Source: Pandoraea anhela
Lineage (GTDB): Bacteria > Pseudomonadota > Gammaproteobacteria > Burkholderiales > Burkholderiaceae
Length of the DNA stretch: 64,000 bases
Assembly: GCF_902459655.1 (NCBI RefSeq)
Contig: NZ_CABPSB010000010.1
Span: 1 to 64,000 of the forward strand
Direction of reading: 5' to 3'
Below, piece after piece: positions 36,397 to 46,651 of this stretch (within the stretch, counting starts at the first letter, position 1; every line of letters begins with the position of its first letter). The notes beneath the pieces are model-generated. The model had not been told where the DNA came from, ran no database searches, and saw only the letters and a program-made list of their open reading frames with translations. The position numbers and the translations under genes are program-made.

Positions 36397-37164
36397 TCAT
36401 TGCGTGCGTCGGCGCAGCAAATACGTGTCCATGATCCAGCCATGCGTGCGGCGTGCCTCGTCGCGCACGCGCTCGATGTCGTGCATCACGTCGCACAGGC
36501 GGCCGGAGATCAGGATTTCGTCGGGCGTGCCGACATATGCGCCCCAGAAGATGTCGAGGTCTTCATGCGCGAGATGCTTGTACGAGTGCTTCGAATCGAG
36601 CATGACGACCACGGTATCCACGTGCTTCGGAAAGCCGTCGACGATGCCGCGTCCATTGGTGATTTCGATCGACCGCCCGATCTGGTTCAGCGGAATGCGA
36701 TGTTGCGCGGCCAGCGCCTGCACACTGCTGATGCCCGGGATCACGTCGAACGCGAACGTATCGTTGCCCCCGGCGCGAATGGCGTCGAGGATTCGGATCG
36801 TGCTGTCGTACAGCGACGGATCGCCCCACACGAGAAACGCCCCGACTTCGCCGTCTTTCAGTTCGTCGGCAATCAGACGCTCGAAAATGCGCTGCTTGTC
36901 GCGGTTCAGTTCGTCGACGGCGGTGCGGTAGTCGGCATCCGACGCGTCGGGCCGACGCTCGGGACTCGTGGCTTCGGCAATCCGGTACTCGCGATGCGTT
37001 ACGAACCGTTCGATGATGAGCCGGCGCAGCGCAATCAGCTTCTCCTTGGCCACGCCTTTGTCCATCACGAAAAACACGTCGGCGCGATTGAGCGCGTCGA
37101 TCGCCTGAACCGTCAGGTAATCGGGATTGCCCGCACCGATACCGATGATCAGGATCTGCTTCAT
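36397..37164 (-). CDS. cobF: Precorrin-6A synthase (deacetylating)
   Basis: A 255-aa tetrapyrrole methyltransferase: MKQILIIGIGAGNPDYLTVQ, VWGDPSLYDSTIRILDAIRA, FDVIPGISSVQALAAQHRIP and FWGAYVGTPDEILISGRLCD match CobF. It methylates C1 of precorrin-5 and releases the acetyl group, a step specific to the aerobic pathway. ATGA overlap with cobM. Last gene of cobL-cobK-cobM-cobF. Confidence 0.93.
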   Translation of the reverse strand: MKQILIIGIGAGNPDYLTVQAIDALNRADVFFVMDKGVAKEKLIALRRLIIERFVTHREYRIAEATSPERRPDASDADYRTAVDELNRDKQRIFERLIADELKDGEVGAFLVWGDPSLYDSTIRILDAIRAGGNDTFAFDVIPGISSVQALAAQHRIPLNQIGRSIEITNGRGIVDGFPKHVDTVVVMLDSKHSYKHLAHEDLDIFWGAYVGTPDEILISGRLCDVMHDIERVRDEARRTHGWIMDTYLLRRRTQ

Positions 37165-37919
37165 GCCTCGATCTCCCGATGCGGGAGCGTCGCCCCCGAT
37201 GAGGCGTAGAGCGACGAGTCCGCGAACCCTTCGGCGGCGAGCACCCGGCCAACCAGAATGAGCGCGGTGCGCTCGATGCCCGTCTGTCCGACCTTCGCTT
37301 CGATATCCGCCAGCGTGCCGGTCACGCGCATCTCGTCGGGCCAACTGGCACGATAGACGACCGCAATCGGACATGCGTCGCCGTAATGCGGTTTGAGTTC
37401 TGCGACGATGCGCGCGAGATGCCGCACGCCCAAGTGAATCGCCATCGTCGCCCGGTGACGCGCCAGATCGCCCAGCGCCTCGCCCTCCGGCATGACCGTC
37501 TTGGTCGCGTAACGCGTGAGAATGAGCGTCTGGGAAATGCCCGGAAGCGTGAGTTCGCAGCCGAGCGTCGCCGCGCACGCCGCCGTGGCGGTCACCCCCG
37601 GCACGATCTCGTAGGGAATCTGCAATGCACGAAGCCGGCGAATCTGTTCGCCGATCGCCCCGTACAGCGACGGGTCGCCCGAGTGCACGCGCGCGACATC
37701 CTCTCCCCTGGCGTGCGCCTCGCAGAGCAGCGCGACGATGGCGTCGAGATCGAGGTCTGCGGTGTTGACCACGCGCCCGGCCGTGTGACCGGCGAGCACG
37801 GCGTCCGGGACCAGCGACCCTGCGTAGAGAATCACCGGACAGTTGCGAATCAGACGCTGCCCTTTGACCGTGATCAGATCAGGGTCGCCCGGCCCGGCGC
37901 CAATAAAATAGACCGTCAT
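37161..37919 (-). CDS. cobM: Precorrin-4 C(11)-methyltransferase
   Basis: A 252-aa SAM methyltransferase: [80 protein letters not shown] and GISQTLILTRYATKTVMPEG are CobM/CbiF signatures. It converts precorrin-4 to precorrin-5. ATG at 37919 overlaps the cobK TGA; a TTG at 37937 adds six residues and was rejected. Confidence 0.95.
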   Translation of the reverse strand: MTVYFIGAGPGDPDLITVKGQRLIRNCPVILYAGSLVPDAVLAGHTAGRVVNTADLDLDAIVALLCEAHARGEDVARVHSGDPSLYGAIGEQIRRLRALQIPYEIVPGVTATAACAATLGCELTLPGISQTLILTRYATKTVMPEGEALGDLARHRATMAIHLGVRHLARIVAELKPHYGDACPIAVVYRASWPDEMRVTGTLADIEAKVGQTGIERTALILVGRVLAAEGFADSSLYASSGATLPHREIEA

Positions 37920-38698
37920 ACTTCGTTCCCTCTCCAAGAGGTCTGGATGTTACGGACACGCGCCTCGGCCCGCAATGCACCGAGCGCCGCCAGCAACGCG
38001 GCCCCGCTCTCGAACGTGCGCTCCGGTGCGATGCCCTGCTGCGCCTCGGGCCGCGTCAGCATCACCACCGGCAAGCCGCGCTCGCGCGCCACGTCGAGCT
38101 TCGCTTCGGTCGCGGCGCCGCCACTATTCTTGCTGACGACAACATCGATCTCATACTGCGCGAACAACGCGCGTTCGCTCTCATGCGTGAATGGGCCGCG
38201 GGCGCCGATCACGACAGCTTGCGCGTTACCCGGATGCGCGTCGAGACAGCGCACGACCCAGCGCTGATGCGCCGCAATGGTATCGAGATGATCGAGCGGC
38301 GCGCGTCCGAGGGTGAACAACGGACGGGAGAAGCTCGTGAGCGCTTTGCACACGGCACGCCAGTCGGACACGACACGCCAGTCGTCGCCCGGCCGGGGCT
38401 GCCACGGCGCACGGCGCAGCGCCCACACCGTCACCGCCGCACGCTGTGCAGCGGTGAGCGCATTCGCGCTGATCTGCGCGGCGTAGGGGTGCGTGGCATC
38501 GATCAGCAGGTCGATGCCCTCGGCGTCGAGATACTGTGCGAGTCCGTCGCTGCCGCCGAAGCCGCCCACCCGGACCGCGCACGGCAAGTCGTCGGGCACG
38601 CGACCCAGCCCGGCCAGACTGTAGATGTCCTGCGGCGTCAGTTGACGCGCGATCTTCAGCGCGTCGCCGGTGCCGCCGAGCAGCAGGACCCGCGTCAC
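37916..38698 (-). CDS. cobK: Precorrin-6A reductase
   Basis: A 260-aa protein starting with GTG at 38698 ([20 protein letters not shown], the nucleotide-binding start of CobK/CbiJ). [20 protein letters not shown] and [20 protein letters not shown] are family motifs. It reduces precorrin-6A to 6B with NADPH. The GTG overlaps the cobL TGA (GTGA). A longer in-frame extension to 38941 lies inside cobL and is not supported. Confidence 0.92.
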   Translation of the reverse strand: MTRVLLLGGTGDALKIARQLTPQDIYSLAGLGRVPDDLPCAVRVGGFGGSDGLAQYLDAEGIDLLIDATHPYAAQISANALTAAQRAAVTVWALRRAPWQPRPGDDWRVVSDWRAVCKALTSFSRPLFTLGRAPLDHLDTIAAHQRWVVRCLDAHPGNAQAVVIGARGPFTHESERALFAQYEIDVVVSKNSGGAATEAKLDVARERGLPVVMLTRPEAQQGIAPERTFESGAALLAALGALRAEARVRNIQTSWRGNEV

Positions 38699-39957
38699 GA
38701 GGCACCTCCGTCGCGAAGTTCGCCGGCGGCGTGATCGCCCGATGGCTTGGTCGCTTCCAGCATCGTGATGGGCAGTGCGGCTCGCCACGTGTCGAATCCG
38801 CCGAGCGGACGGACTTCGCTGATCGCCAGACGCGTCAACGCACCGCCGTGCCGCTCGCGCCAGTCGACCAGCGCCGCCTCGCTTTGCAGCGTCACCGCGT
38901 TTGCGACGAGGCGCCCGCCGGGGCGCAACCGCGACCAGCATGCGTCGAGCACGCCCGGGATCGTCACGCCCCCGCCGATGAAGATGGCGTCCGGCGCGGC
39001 CAGTCCCTGCAAGGCGTCGGGCGCACGGCCCGCGACCAGTTCCAGTCCGGGCACACCCAGCGCCTCCCGGTTATGCGCAATAAACGCCTGACGTTCCGGG
39101 GACGATTCGATCGCGATGGCGCGACACGCCGGGTGCGCGCGCATCCATTCGATGCCGATGGAGCCGCATCCCGCACCGACATCCCAAAGCAACGCGCCCG
39201 GCAGCGGCGCCAGACGCGCCAGCGTGATTGCGCGCACATCGCGCTTGGTCAACTGGCCGTCGTTGAGAAACGCATCGTCGGGCAGACCGACGGTCAATGG
39301 CAGCGAACGCGCCGTATCGGCACGGCAGGTGAGCGCGATGAGATTGAGCGCCTCGACCTGCCGGTCGCCCCACGCCCTGGCGACGGCATCGATGCGATGC
39401 TCGCGGGGTCCGCCGAGCGCTTCGAACACGTGCATGGACGTCGCACCGAAACCGCCGCCGCACAGCAAAGCGGCGACGTCGGCCGGCGACGCGCCGTCGC
39501 GACTGAGCACCAGCAGCCTGGCGCCGTCACGCACATACGCATTGAGGGTGGCGAGCGGCCGTCCGACCAGCCAGACGGCCTGTACGTCCTGCAACGCCCA
39601 CCCGAGCCGGGCGGCGGCCAGCGACAGCGACGACGGCGCACCGATCACGTGCATCTCGTCGGACGGGACGCGGCGCGCCAGCGTCGCACCCACGCCGAAC
39701 AGCATCGGATCGCCGCTGGCGAGCACGCAGACCCGGTGAGCGCGCCACCCCAGCAGCGGCTCGACGTCGAACGGGCTGGGCCACGGTTCGCGCCGCGCCC
39801 GGATGCGCGTCGGGAGCATCGACAGATGGCGCGGGGCGCCGGTCACGATCTCGGCGTCGAGCAGCGCACGACGGGCGTTTCTGCCCAGACCGGCAAACCC
39901 GTCTTCCCCTATGCCGATCACCGTCAGCCAGGGTGTCATCGCATCGCCGGTCGTCAT
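38695..39957 (-). CDS. cobL: Precorrin-6B C(5,15)-methyltransferase, decarboxylating (CbiE-CbiT fusion)
   Basis: A 420-aa two-domain enzyme: CbiE-type domain ([57 protein letters not shown]) in residues 1-205, then a CbiT-type SAM methyltransferase ([58 protein letters not shown]). It methylates C5 and C15 and decarboxylates. ATG at 39957 has a GAGAGGA ribosome binding site; ATG at 39939 is possible. First gene of the minus cob unit, divergent from cobG. Confidence 0.94.
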   Translation of the reverse strand: MTTGDAMTPWLTVIGIGEDGFAGLGRNARRALLDAEIVTGAPRHLSMLPTRIRARREPWPSPFDVEPLLGWRAHRVCVLASGDPMLFGVGATLARRVPSDEMHVIGAPSSLSLAAARLGWALQDVQAVWLVGRPLATLNAYVRDGARLLVLSRDGASPADVAALLCGGGFGATSMHVFEALGGPREHRIDAVARAWGDRQVEALNLIALTCRADTARSLPLTVGLPDDAFLNDGQLTKRDVRAITLARLAPLPGALLWDVGAGCGSIGIEWMRAHPACRAIAIESSPERQAFIAHNREALGVPGLELVAGRAPDALQGLAAPDAIFIGGGVTIPGVLDACWSRLRPGGRLVANAVTLQSEAALVDWRERHGGALTRLAISEVRPLGGFDTWRAALPITMLEATKPSGDHAAGELRDGGAS

Positions 39958-40103
39958 TCTCGATCCTCTCCCCATCCGTCGCTCACGGCCCGTAAAATCG
40001 CGGCCGGAAACCGCAAAGCAGGCATAATACCGCTTTGCCGAAGCCCTCCGGGGCCGTATCTGCCACGGCGGCAGGCACGACAGCCCGCACAGACGGCCGT
40101 GCC

Positions 40104-41591
40104 ATGGCCGCGCCTGCCATTCATCGAACCTTGGATCACGTCTCCTTTTCCTCCCTGCGGCCGTCGGCCTGCCCGGCGCTCGGACGCATCGTGGCCAGCC
40201 GCGACGGCGGGTTGTGCCGGGTAAAACTGCCCGGCGGGAGACTGAGCGCGGCACAAGCCATCGCGATTGCCGACGCCGCGCAGACGTTCGCCAGCGGCGT
40301 CGTCGAACTGACGAACCGCGCCAATCTTCAACTGCGCGGCGTGCGTGACGGCGCGCAAGCCGCGCTCACGCAGCAACTGCTCGACGCGGGGTTAGGCCCT
40401 CGCGTTCAGCACACCGCCGACGCGCGAGACGGCGCTCACACGCTTGCCGACGCCCAGGATCTTGCCCGGCAAACCGCCATTGCCGACGACGTGCGCAACC
40501 TCATGCTCAGCGCCACCGCAGGCTGCGACGCCGGTGCGCTGTACGACACGACCTCGCTCGCCGGTCCGATCCTCTCCCGACTGGAGAACGAACCGCGTTT
40601 CGCCGCGCTGTCGCCCAAATTCTCGGTGCTGCTCGACGGCGGCGAGCATCTTGCCGCGCTCGATCATCCGCATGACGTCTGGCTATCGCCGATGACCGCC
40701 GGCGCGGGTGAGGAATCGATGTTCGCATTCGGCCTTGCCGGCCACCCGACATCCCACCCCGGCGGCGCAATTGCCGCAGTGCGCGCCGGCGACGTGCCGG
40801 CGCTGGTGCATGCGTTGCTGAACACCTTCCTCGATCTGGCCACGCACGACCATCGCCGCATGCGCGATTTGCTCGGGGCGCGCCGCGCCGACGACGTGGC
40901 CGACCGGGCCGCCGCGTCGGCAGGGGTCGCGCTGCATCGCAACGCTGCGGTGAACGACTGGCGACGTACGCCCGCCAATCCATTGCGGCGGTTCGGGGCA
41001 TGGCCGCAACGCAACGCAGGGATGTGGCACGTCGGCGCACAGGCGCCGCTCGGACGCATCGACGCGCCCACGCTGCGCGCCGTCGCCCAGCTCTGCCGGT
41101 CGTCCGCGCCAGACGGTTTTCGTGTCACGCCATGGCAAGGTCTTTTGATACCGGATGTCGCCGGGCCCGATGTGCCTCGGATCGAACGGGCGCTCGACCG
41201 TCTCGGTATGATTCGCAGCCCGCAGGCGCCGCTGGGCCGCATGATCGCCTGCGCGGGGTCGACGGGTTGCGCCAGGGCGCTTGCCGACACGAAAGCCGAC
41301 GCGCGCGAGCTGGCCGCACGCCTGCAAGCCGGGGTCGAAGTCCATCTGAGCGGCTGCATACGCTCGTGCGCTGCGGCGCATCGCGCGCCATGGACGTTGC
41401 TCGCCGTCGCCCCGGGACATTACGACCTGTACCGGCACACGGCGGCGAACGCCACCCCCGACGCTACCGGCCTTTGCCGGGACGATGTATCGCGCTTCGG
41501 CAAGCGTATCGCCACCCATATGACACTCGAAGCGATTGCGCTTCGACTCAACTCGCAAGACAACTCGCAAGACCGGATTGCCCAGCCATGA
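40104..41591 (+). CDS. cobG: Precorrin-3B synthase
   Basis: A 495-aa member of the nitrite/sulfite reductase fold: [54 protein letters not shown], and the iron-sulfur cysteines in [18 protein letters not shown] and [18 protein letters not shown]. CobG uses oxygen to form precorrin-3B, so this marks the aerobic route. The frame stays open to a TTG at 40035; ATG at 40104 was preferred and lies about 70 nt after a CATAAT (40023-40028). ATGA overlap with cobH. Confidence 0.88.
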   Translation: MAAPAIHRTLDHVSFSSLRPSACPALGRIVASRDGGLCRVKLPGGRLSAAQAIAIADAAQTFASGVVELTNRANLQLRGVRDGAQAALTQQLLDAGLGPRVQHTADARDGAHTLADAQDLARQTAIADDVRNLMLSATAGCDAGALYDTTSLAGPILSRLENEPRFAALSPKFSVLLDGGEHLAALDHPHDVWLSPMTAGAGEESMFAFGLAGHPTSHPGGAIAAVRAGDVPALVHALLNTFLDLATHDHRRMRDLLGARRADDVADRAAASAGVALHRNAAVNDWRRTPANPLRRFGAWPQRNAGMWHVGAQAPLGRIDAPTLRAVAQLCRSSAPDGFRVTPWQGLLIPDVAGPDVPRIERALDRLGMIRSPQAPLGRMIACAGSTGCARALADTKADARELAARLQAGVEVHLSGCIRSCAAAHRAPWTLLAVAPGHYDLYRHTAANATPDATGLCRDDVSRFGKRIATHMTLEAIALRLNSQDNSQDRIAQP

Positions 41592-42214
41592 TTGATTACG
41601 TCCGCGACGGACAGGCCATCTACCGCGAATCGTTCGCCACGATCCGCGCCGAAGCCGACCTTTCGCGCATTCCCGCCGACCTCGAAAAGCTCGCGGTTCG
41701 CGTTATCCACGCGTGCGGCATGGTCGATATCGTCGACGCCCTGCAATTCTCGGAAGACGCCGGCACCGCCGGACGCAACGCCCTGCGCGCCGGCGCGCCG
41801 ATCCTGTGCGACGCCAACATGGTCGCGCACGGCGTGACCCGCGCCCGCTTGCCCGCCGCGAACGAAGTCGTGTGCACCCTCACCGACCCCGCCGTGCCGG
41901 ACCTCGCCCGATCGATGGGCAACACGCGTTCGGCGGCTGCGCTCGAACTGTGGCGCCCGAAGCTCGCGGGCAGCGTCGTCGCCATCGGCAACGCGCCCAC
42001 TGCGCTGTTCCATCTGCTCGATATGCTCGATCAGGGGGCACCGCGTCCCGCGCTGATCCTCGGCTTCCCGGTCGGCTTCGTCGGCGCGGCCGAATCGAAG
42101 GCGATGCTGGCCGCCGACAGTCGCGGCGTGCCGTACGTGATCGTCTCGGGCCGCCGTGGCGGCAGCGCCATGGCCGCCGCCGCCATCAACGCTCTGGCAT
42201 CGGAGATCGAATAA
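41588..42214 (+). CDS. cobH: Precorrin-8X methylmutase
   Basis: A 208-aa CobH/CbiC protein: [40 protein letters not shown] (catalytic His), [35 protein letters not shown] and [20 protein letters not shown]. It moves the C11 methyl to C12, giving hydrogenobyrinate. It overlaps cobG by ATGA and cobI by one base (TAATG). Confidence 0.96.
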   Translation: MIDYVRDGQAIYRESFATIRAEADLSRIPADLEKLAVRVIHACGMVDIVDALQFSEDAGTAGRNALRAGAPILCDANMVAHGVTRARLPAANEVVCTLTDPAVPDLARSMGNTRSAAALELWRPKLAGSVVAIGNAPTALFHLLDMLDQGAPRPALILGFPVGFVGAAESKAMLAADSRGVPYVIVSGRRGGSAMAAAAINALASEIE

Positions 42215-42945
42215 TGACAACCTCCGGAAAACTTTTCGGCATCGGCGTCGGCCCGGGCGACCCCGAGTTGCTCACGCTCAAAGGCCTGCGTCTGCTGCAA
42301 GCGGCCCCGGTCGTCGCGTACTTCGTGGCAAAAGGGAAAAAAGGCAACGCGTTCGGCATCATCGAAGGCCATTTGCTGGACTCGCAGACACGCATGCCGC
42401 TCGTCTATCCGGTGACGACCGAAGCGCTCGAACCGCCGCTGTCGTACGAAACGATCATTGCCGACTTCTACGACACGGCGGCAGCCCTCATCGGCGGGCA
42501 TCTCGAGGCGGGACGCGACGTTGCGGTGGTCTGCGAGGGCGATCCGTTCTTCTATGGCTCCTACATGTATCTGCACGACCGGCTGGCCACACGCTTTGCG
42601 GTCGAAGTCGTGCCCGGCGTATGCTCGATGCTCGGTGGCGCGGCTGTGCTGGGCACGCCGCTCGTCTATCGCAATCAGAGCCTGTCGGTGCTCTCGGGCG
42701 TGATGCCGGAGAGCGAACTGCGCCGCAAGCTCGCCGACACGGACGCCGCCGTCATCATGAAGCTCGGACGCAACTTCGATAAGGTACGCCGCGTGCTCGA
42801 CGACCTGGGACTGGCGAGCCGCTCCCTCTATGTCGAGCGGGCAACGATGGCGAACCAGCGCATCGTGCCGCTCGCAGACGTGGATCCGAGCGCATCGCCA
42901 TATTTCTCGTTGCTGGTCGTGCCGGGGCAGAAATGGCAGGGATGA
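42214..42945 (+). CDS. cobI: Precorrin-2 C(20)-methyltransferase
   Basis: A 243-aa SAM methyltransferase: [80 protein letters not shown] and [20 protein letters not shown] are CobI signatures. It converts precorrin-2 to precorrin-3A. One-base overlap with cobH and 13-base overlap with cobJ. Confidence 0.96.
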   Translation: MTTSGKLFGIGVGPGDPELLTLKGLRLLQAAPVVAYFVAKGKKGNAFGIIEGHLLDSQTRMPLVYPVTTEALEPPLSYETIIADFYDTAAALIGGHLEAGRDVAVVCEGDPFFYGSYMYLHDRLATRFAVEVVPGVCSMLGGAAVLGTPLVYRNQSLSVLSGVMPESELRRKLADTDAAVIMKLGRNFDKVRRVLDDLGLASRSLYVERATMANQRIVPLADVDPSASPYFSLLVVPGQKWQG

Positions 42946-44771
42946 ACGCAACGACCACGCAGGCGCCGGCCATCGTCGTGCTCGGGCGCAGCGCGCTCGA
43001 CACTGCGCGCCGGATTCAGGCCACGCTCCCAGGTTCGCTCGTGCACGGACTGGAGACGCGCGTAGGCCACGACGCCGACGTGGCGTTTACCCAGCTCGGG
43101 GACCATCTTCAGGCGCTGTATGCGCGCGGCGCCCCCATCGTTGCGCTCTGTGCAGCGGGCATCGTCATCCGGTGCGTCGCCCCGATGCTGAACAACAAGG
43201 GGACGGAACCGCCGGTGCTGGCCGTGGCGGAAGACGGCAGCGCGGTGGTGCCGCTGCTGGGCGGACTCGCAGGCGTGAATGTGCTGGCGCGCCGTATTGC
43301 GCGCGCATTGGATATCGTCCCCGCCATCACGACCAGCGGCGAACTGCGCTTCGGCACGTGCCTGCTGAACCCGCCCGCCGGCTATGTGCTTGCCGATCTG
43401 GCGCAAAGCAAGCACTTCGTGTCGGATCTGCTGGCCGGCGAGACGGTGCGCGTCGAGGGCGACGCCCCCTGGCTCGACGATGCCGACCTCCCCACATCGG
43501 ACGACGCAGCGTTGACGATTCGTATCACACCGTTTGTCGGCGACAGGCATCGCGACGCGCTGGTGATTTATCCGCGCAGTGTACTCGCCGTGCTCACGCG
43601 CCCGGCAAGCCTCGGGCCACCGCCGGTGCGGGCGCTGCTCGCGAAGCACGCCCTGTCGTCGCAGGCGTTGGCCGCCGTGCTCGCTCCCATCTCGCGAATG
43701 GGAGACGCCGACCTGCAAGCCACTGCGGACGAACTCGGCGTACCGCTGCGCTTTGCGGACTTCGATGCCCTCAATGTCCCCCATGCCCCCGATGCTCCCG
43801 ATGCTTCCGATGCTCCCGATGGGCTCGATAGGGACAACGCCAATCGTGCGAAGTCCCCCACCGATGCGCGCAACGTGGCGGACTGGCTGAGGACGACACT
43901 CGGTCCCGACGTCGAAATACGCCATGACGATCAGGGCGATTGCGGCATCGTGCTCGCGCGCACCGTCGCCCCGATCGACGTCGCGCGCATCGGTCAGGCG
44001 CGCGGCACGCTGACCGTCATCGGCCTGGGTCCCGGCGACGCCGAACTGCGCGTGCCGCTCGCCACCGCCGCACTGGCGCGGGCGACCGACATTCTCGGTT
44101 ACGCCACTTATGTCGCGATGGCCGGCCCGTTGCGCGACGACCAGCAAGTGCACGCGACCGACAATCGCGAGGAATTGATGCGCGCGCGTCACGCGTTCGA
44201 ACTCGCGAGTGCGGGCCGGCATGTCGTGGTCGTGTCGTCGGGCGATCCGGGGGTGTTCGCCATGGCAAGCGCCGTGTTCGAAGCGCTGGACGCCAGTGAA
44301 AATCCACGCTGGAAGGCTGTCGACCTGCGCATCGTGCCGGGCATTTCGGCCGCAATGGCAACCGCTGCCGTTGCCGGCGCGCCGCTCGGTCACGATTTTT
44401 GCGTGCTATCGCTCTCCGACAATCTCAAACCCTGGGACGTCATCCGCGAGCGCTTGCGGCACGCTGCGCAGGCGGATCTGGTCATGGCGTTCTACAACCC
44501 GATCTCGCGGGCGCGTCCGTGGCAACTCGGCGAAGCGCTCGATATCGTGCGCGAATGGCGTGCACCGGACACGCGCGTGGTGCTGGGGCGCGACATCGGT
44601 CGCCCCGGCGCCACGCTCACCCACACCACGCTGGGCGCGCTGCACCCCGGGCAGGTCGACATGCGCACGATGGTCATCGTCGGCTCGTCGACCACGCGCG
44701 GCATCGATGGCGGCCCGCACGGCGAGTGGATCTACACCCCCCGCTGGTACGGCGAGCCGCCGAAACGCTGA
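42933..44771 (+). CDS. cobJ: CbiG_N-CobJ fusion: precorrin-3B C(17)-methyltransferase
   Basis: A 612-aa fusion. Residues about 10-240 are CbiG-like ([58 protein letters not shown]). A linker near 278-300 is encoded by five 9-nt repeats. Residues 355-612 are CobJ ([84 protein letters not shown]). CobJ methylates C17 with ring contraction. The CbiG part belongs to the anaerobic lactone-opening step; its role here is unclear. ATG at 42933 has GGGGCAG upstream; an ATG at 42942 is close. Confidence 0.92.
   Translation: MAGMNATTTQAPAIVVLGRSALDTARRIQATLPGSLVHGLETRVGHDADVAFTQLGDHLQALYARGAPIVALCAAGIVIRCVAPMLNNKGTEPPVLAVAEDGSAVVPLLGGLAGVNVLARRIARALDIVPAITTSGELRFGTCLLNPPAGYVLADLAQSKHFVSDLLAGETVRVEGDAPWLDDADLPTSDDAALTIRITPFVGDRHRDALVIYPRSVLAVLTRPASLGPPPVRALLAKHALSSQALAAVLAPISRMGDADLQATADELGVPLRFADFDALNVPHAPDAPDASDAPDGLDRDNANRAKSPTDARNVADWLRTTLGPDVEIRHDDQGDCGIVLARTVAPIDVARIGQARGTLTVIGLGPGDAELRVPLATAALARATDILGYATYVAMAGPLRDDQQVHATDNREELMRARHAFELASAGRHVVVVSSGDPGVFAMASAVFEALDASENPRWKAVDLRIVPGISAAMATAAVAGAPLGHDFCVLSLSDNLKPWDVIRERLRHAAQADLVMAFYNPISRARPWQLGEALDIVREWRAPDTRVVLGRDIGRPGATLTHTTLGALHPGQVDMRTMVIVGSSTTRGIDGGPHGEWIYTPRWYGEPPKR
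43782..43826 (+). repeat. Five 9-bp tandem repeats in the cobJ interdomain linker
   Basis: Units CATGCCCCC, GATGCTCCC, GATGCTTCC, GATGCTCCC and GATGGGCTC follow one another in frame and encode a flexible (D/H)AP-type linker between the CbiG-like and CobJ domains. The 9-bp period keeps the frame, so copy number can vary harmlessly. Confidence 0.8.
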
Positions 44772-44806
44772 GGACCGACAGCAAGACCGGCCGGCATGAC
44801 CCTGCA

Positions 44807-45871
44807 CTACGCGAGTTCGGTCGGCTCGGCCGGCCCGAGCTTGTCGTAGCCCTTGAGGCGATAGACGACGAACGAGAGCAGCCACGACAGGATGAACACG
44901 CCGATGATGGCGAAGCCGAGGTTGTTGAAGTTCTCGTTGAGCTCGGCGATCGCCTCCCAGAACCCGCCCGTGAGTTCGTACTTGGCCTGGAACATGCCGA
45001 GCGTTTCGATGCCGCCGATCAGCACGGCGACGAGCACCGATACCAGCGTGATCGTCAGGTTGTAGTAGAGCTTACGAATCGGACGAACGAAGGCCCATTC
45101 GTAGGCGCCGAGCATGAGAATGCCGTCGGTCGTATCGACCAGCGTCATGCCCGCGGCGAACAGCGCCGGGAACACCAGCACCGTGCCGATCGACAGGCCA
45201 TGCGCCGCATGACTGGCCGACAGCGCGAGCAGACTCACCTCCGTCGCCGTATCGAATCCGAGACCGAACAGGAACCCCAGCGGCAGCATCCACGCCGGGT
45301 GCGACACCAAACGAAACATCGGACGGAACAGGCGCGACACGAAACCCCGGTTGTTGAGCAGGATGTCGAGGTCGTTGTTGTCGTACGGCAACCCGCGACG
45401 CACCTTGTTGAACGCCCGCCACACGCCGCGCAGGATGAAGATGTTCATCGCCGCGATCAGAAACAGGAACGTTGCCGAGATGCTGGTGGAGATGACACCG
45501 CCGACACCACGCCATTCCTCCAGGTGGTTTTGCAACGCCACCGCCGCAATCGCCACCCCGGCCGCCACGATCAGCACCACGGCCGAATGCCCCAGCGCGA
45601 AGAAGAAACCCACCGAGACGGGACGCTGTCCGTCCTGCATCAGCTTGCGCGTCACGTTGTCGATGGCGGCGATGTGATCGGCATCGACCGCGTGGCGCAG
45701 GCCAAAGCCCCATGCCAGCAGGCCGGTGCTCAGCAGCAGCGGGTCGCCGTGAAACGCGATGAACGCCCAGACCCACGCGCCGATATTGAAGGCCGCGAGC
45801 AGGGCGTACATGCCGCCGACACGGGTACGCAAGCGCCCCGCCGGGGCGGTGGGGAGAAGAGACATGGACAT
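44807..45871 (-). CDS. NiCoT-family nickel/cobalt transporter
   Basis: A 354-aa membrane protein with the NiCoT signature GLRHAVDADHIAAIDNVTRK (H-A-x-D-A-D-H, starting at His60), plus VGFFFALGHSAVVLIVA, LGFLFGLGFDTATEVSLLAL and LFAAGMTLVDTTDGILMLGA, with about eight helices. It imports Ni2+ or Co2+. As the last gene of the riboswitch-controlled cobW-cobN-chlD unit, cobalt is the likely substrate. An AAGGA ribosome binding site lies inside the end of the chlD VWA frame, 12 nt away. Confidence 0.92.
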   Translation of the reverse strand: MSMSLLPTAPAGRLRTRVGGMYALLAAFNIGAWVWAFIAFHGDPLLLSTGLLAWGFGLRHAVDADHIAAIDNVTRKLMQDGQRPVSVGFFFALGHSAVVLIVAAGVAIAAVALQNHLEEWRGVGGVISTSISATFLFLIAAMNIFILRGVWRAFNKVRRGLPYDNNDLDILLNNRGFVSRLFRPMFRLVSHPAWMLPLGFLFGLGFDTATEVSLLALSASHAAHGLSIGTVLVFPALFAAGMTLVDTTDGILMLGAYEWAFVRPIRKLYYNLTITLVSVLVAVLIGGIETLGMFQAKYELTGGFWEAIAELNENFNNLGFAIIGVFILSWLLSFVVYRLKGYDKLGPAEPTELA

Positions 45872-45883
45872 ACGGTCGATCCT

Positions 45884-46645
45884 TCAATCAAGTGAGTCCT
45901 GGCAACGGAAATACGCCTGGACGCGCGGGGCAATCTCGTCCAGACGAATACATTCGGCGTCCCACGCGCGCGCGAGACGTTCGCAACCGCGCGGTGCCAC
46001 GAGCGACGCGACACCCAGGCCGAGGCGGGCGGGTTCGCAATCGATCACGACGGCGCGATCGAGCGCCGGGGGCCTCGACGGCGTCTCGGCGGTGCGCCCG
46101 TCCGTGAGCAGCCACAACACCTTCACTTGCGACGCATGCCGCCCTCTCGCGCGTTCGGCCCGCGCGAGCAGTCGCGACGCCGCCGCGATACCGGCCGCCA
46201 GCGGCGTGCCGCCACCGCCGCCGATGGGTTCGATCCAGCGCTCGTTCCACCAACGCGGTATGGCGGGGCCGAACAGCACCTCGGCGCGCTCGCCGCCAAA
46301 GCGGATCAGCGCGACGTCGGATCGTGCGCGCGCCAACCGGTCGAAGCTGTCGAGCAACCAGCCCTTCGCCTGCGCGAGACTGCCGAGCATCGATGCCGAA
46401 CCGTCGAGCACGAACACATGCAGTTCGCCGCGCGGCGCGTTGTCCACCGCGTAGCGCAGATGTGTCCTGTTCAACCGTTGCGGGCCTTTGCGCAGTAGCG
46501 TCTCGCCCCAGTCGATGCGCGTCGGCGCGAGCGTCCCGACGCGAGGTTTCGCTCGCCGGATCGTTCGTCCGACCAGCCCTGCACCGCGTAACCACCGGGA
46601 TCCGCCGGACGAGCCGACGGAGGCGCGCGCCCGGTGGCTCAGCGT
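45884..46645 (-). CDS. chlD: ChlD VWA domain, -1 frame extension of the chlI-like gene
   Basis: This frame has no ATG or GTG start: it is open without interruption from the A7 run at 46645-46651 to the TGA at 45884. It encodes a basic linker, then RIDWGETLLRKGPQRLNRTH, the usual ChlD lead-in, and a von Willebrand A domain with the MIDAS motif VFVLDGSASML. GGGGGTPLAAGIAAASRLLA and VLWLLTDGRTAE follow. Joined by a -1 shift to the ChlI-like frame it gives a 627-aa ChlD, normal for the medium subunit of chelatases. A TTG at 46474 could give only a truncated VWA protein. It is probably the CobT-like partner of CobN. Confidence 0.82.
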   Translation of the reverse strand, partial: TLSHRARASVGSSGGSRWLRGAGLVGRTIRRAKPRVGTLAPTRIDWGETLLRKGPQRLNRTHLRYAVDNAPRGELHVFVLDGSASMLGSLAQAKGWLLDSFDRLARARSDVALIRFGGERAEVLFGPAIPRWWNERWIEPIGGGGGTPLAAGIAAASRLLARAERARGRHASQVKVLWLLTDGRTAETPSRPPALDRAVVIDCEPARLGLGVASLVAPRGCERLARAWDAECIRLDEIAPRVQAYFRCQDSLD

Positions 46646-46651
46646 TTTTTT
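46592..46651 (-). promoter_or_regulatory. Programmed -1 ribosomal frameshift signal in chlD
   Basis: On the minus strand the 0 frame reads TCA AAA AAA CGC TGA, giving a perfect X-XXY-YYZ heptamer A-AAA-AAA at 46651-46645, two codons before the stop. Seven nt further, CCACCGGG (46637-46630) pairs perfectly with CCCGGTGG (46599-46592), with extra pairing inside (CGCC/GGCG). Slippery site, 7-nt spacer and stem form the standard -1 frameshift arrangement and lead into the open VWA frame. Confidence 0.82.

Noticed and set aside
39958-40103. Second cobalamin riboswitch between cobL and cobG
   Set aside because: The gap is too short and lacks both the B12 box and the GCCCCCGCAAC block on either strand.
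46639-46651. A7 run as a sequencing error that splits a simple chlI-chlD fusion
   Set aside because: The heptamer is in the correct phase and is followed at 7 nt by a strong stem, and two products make biological sense. Kept as a stated way to refute the frameshift finding.
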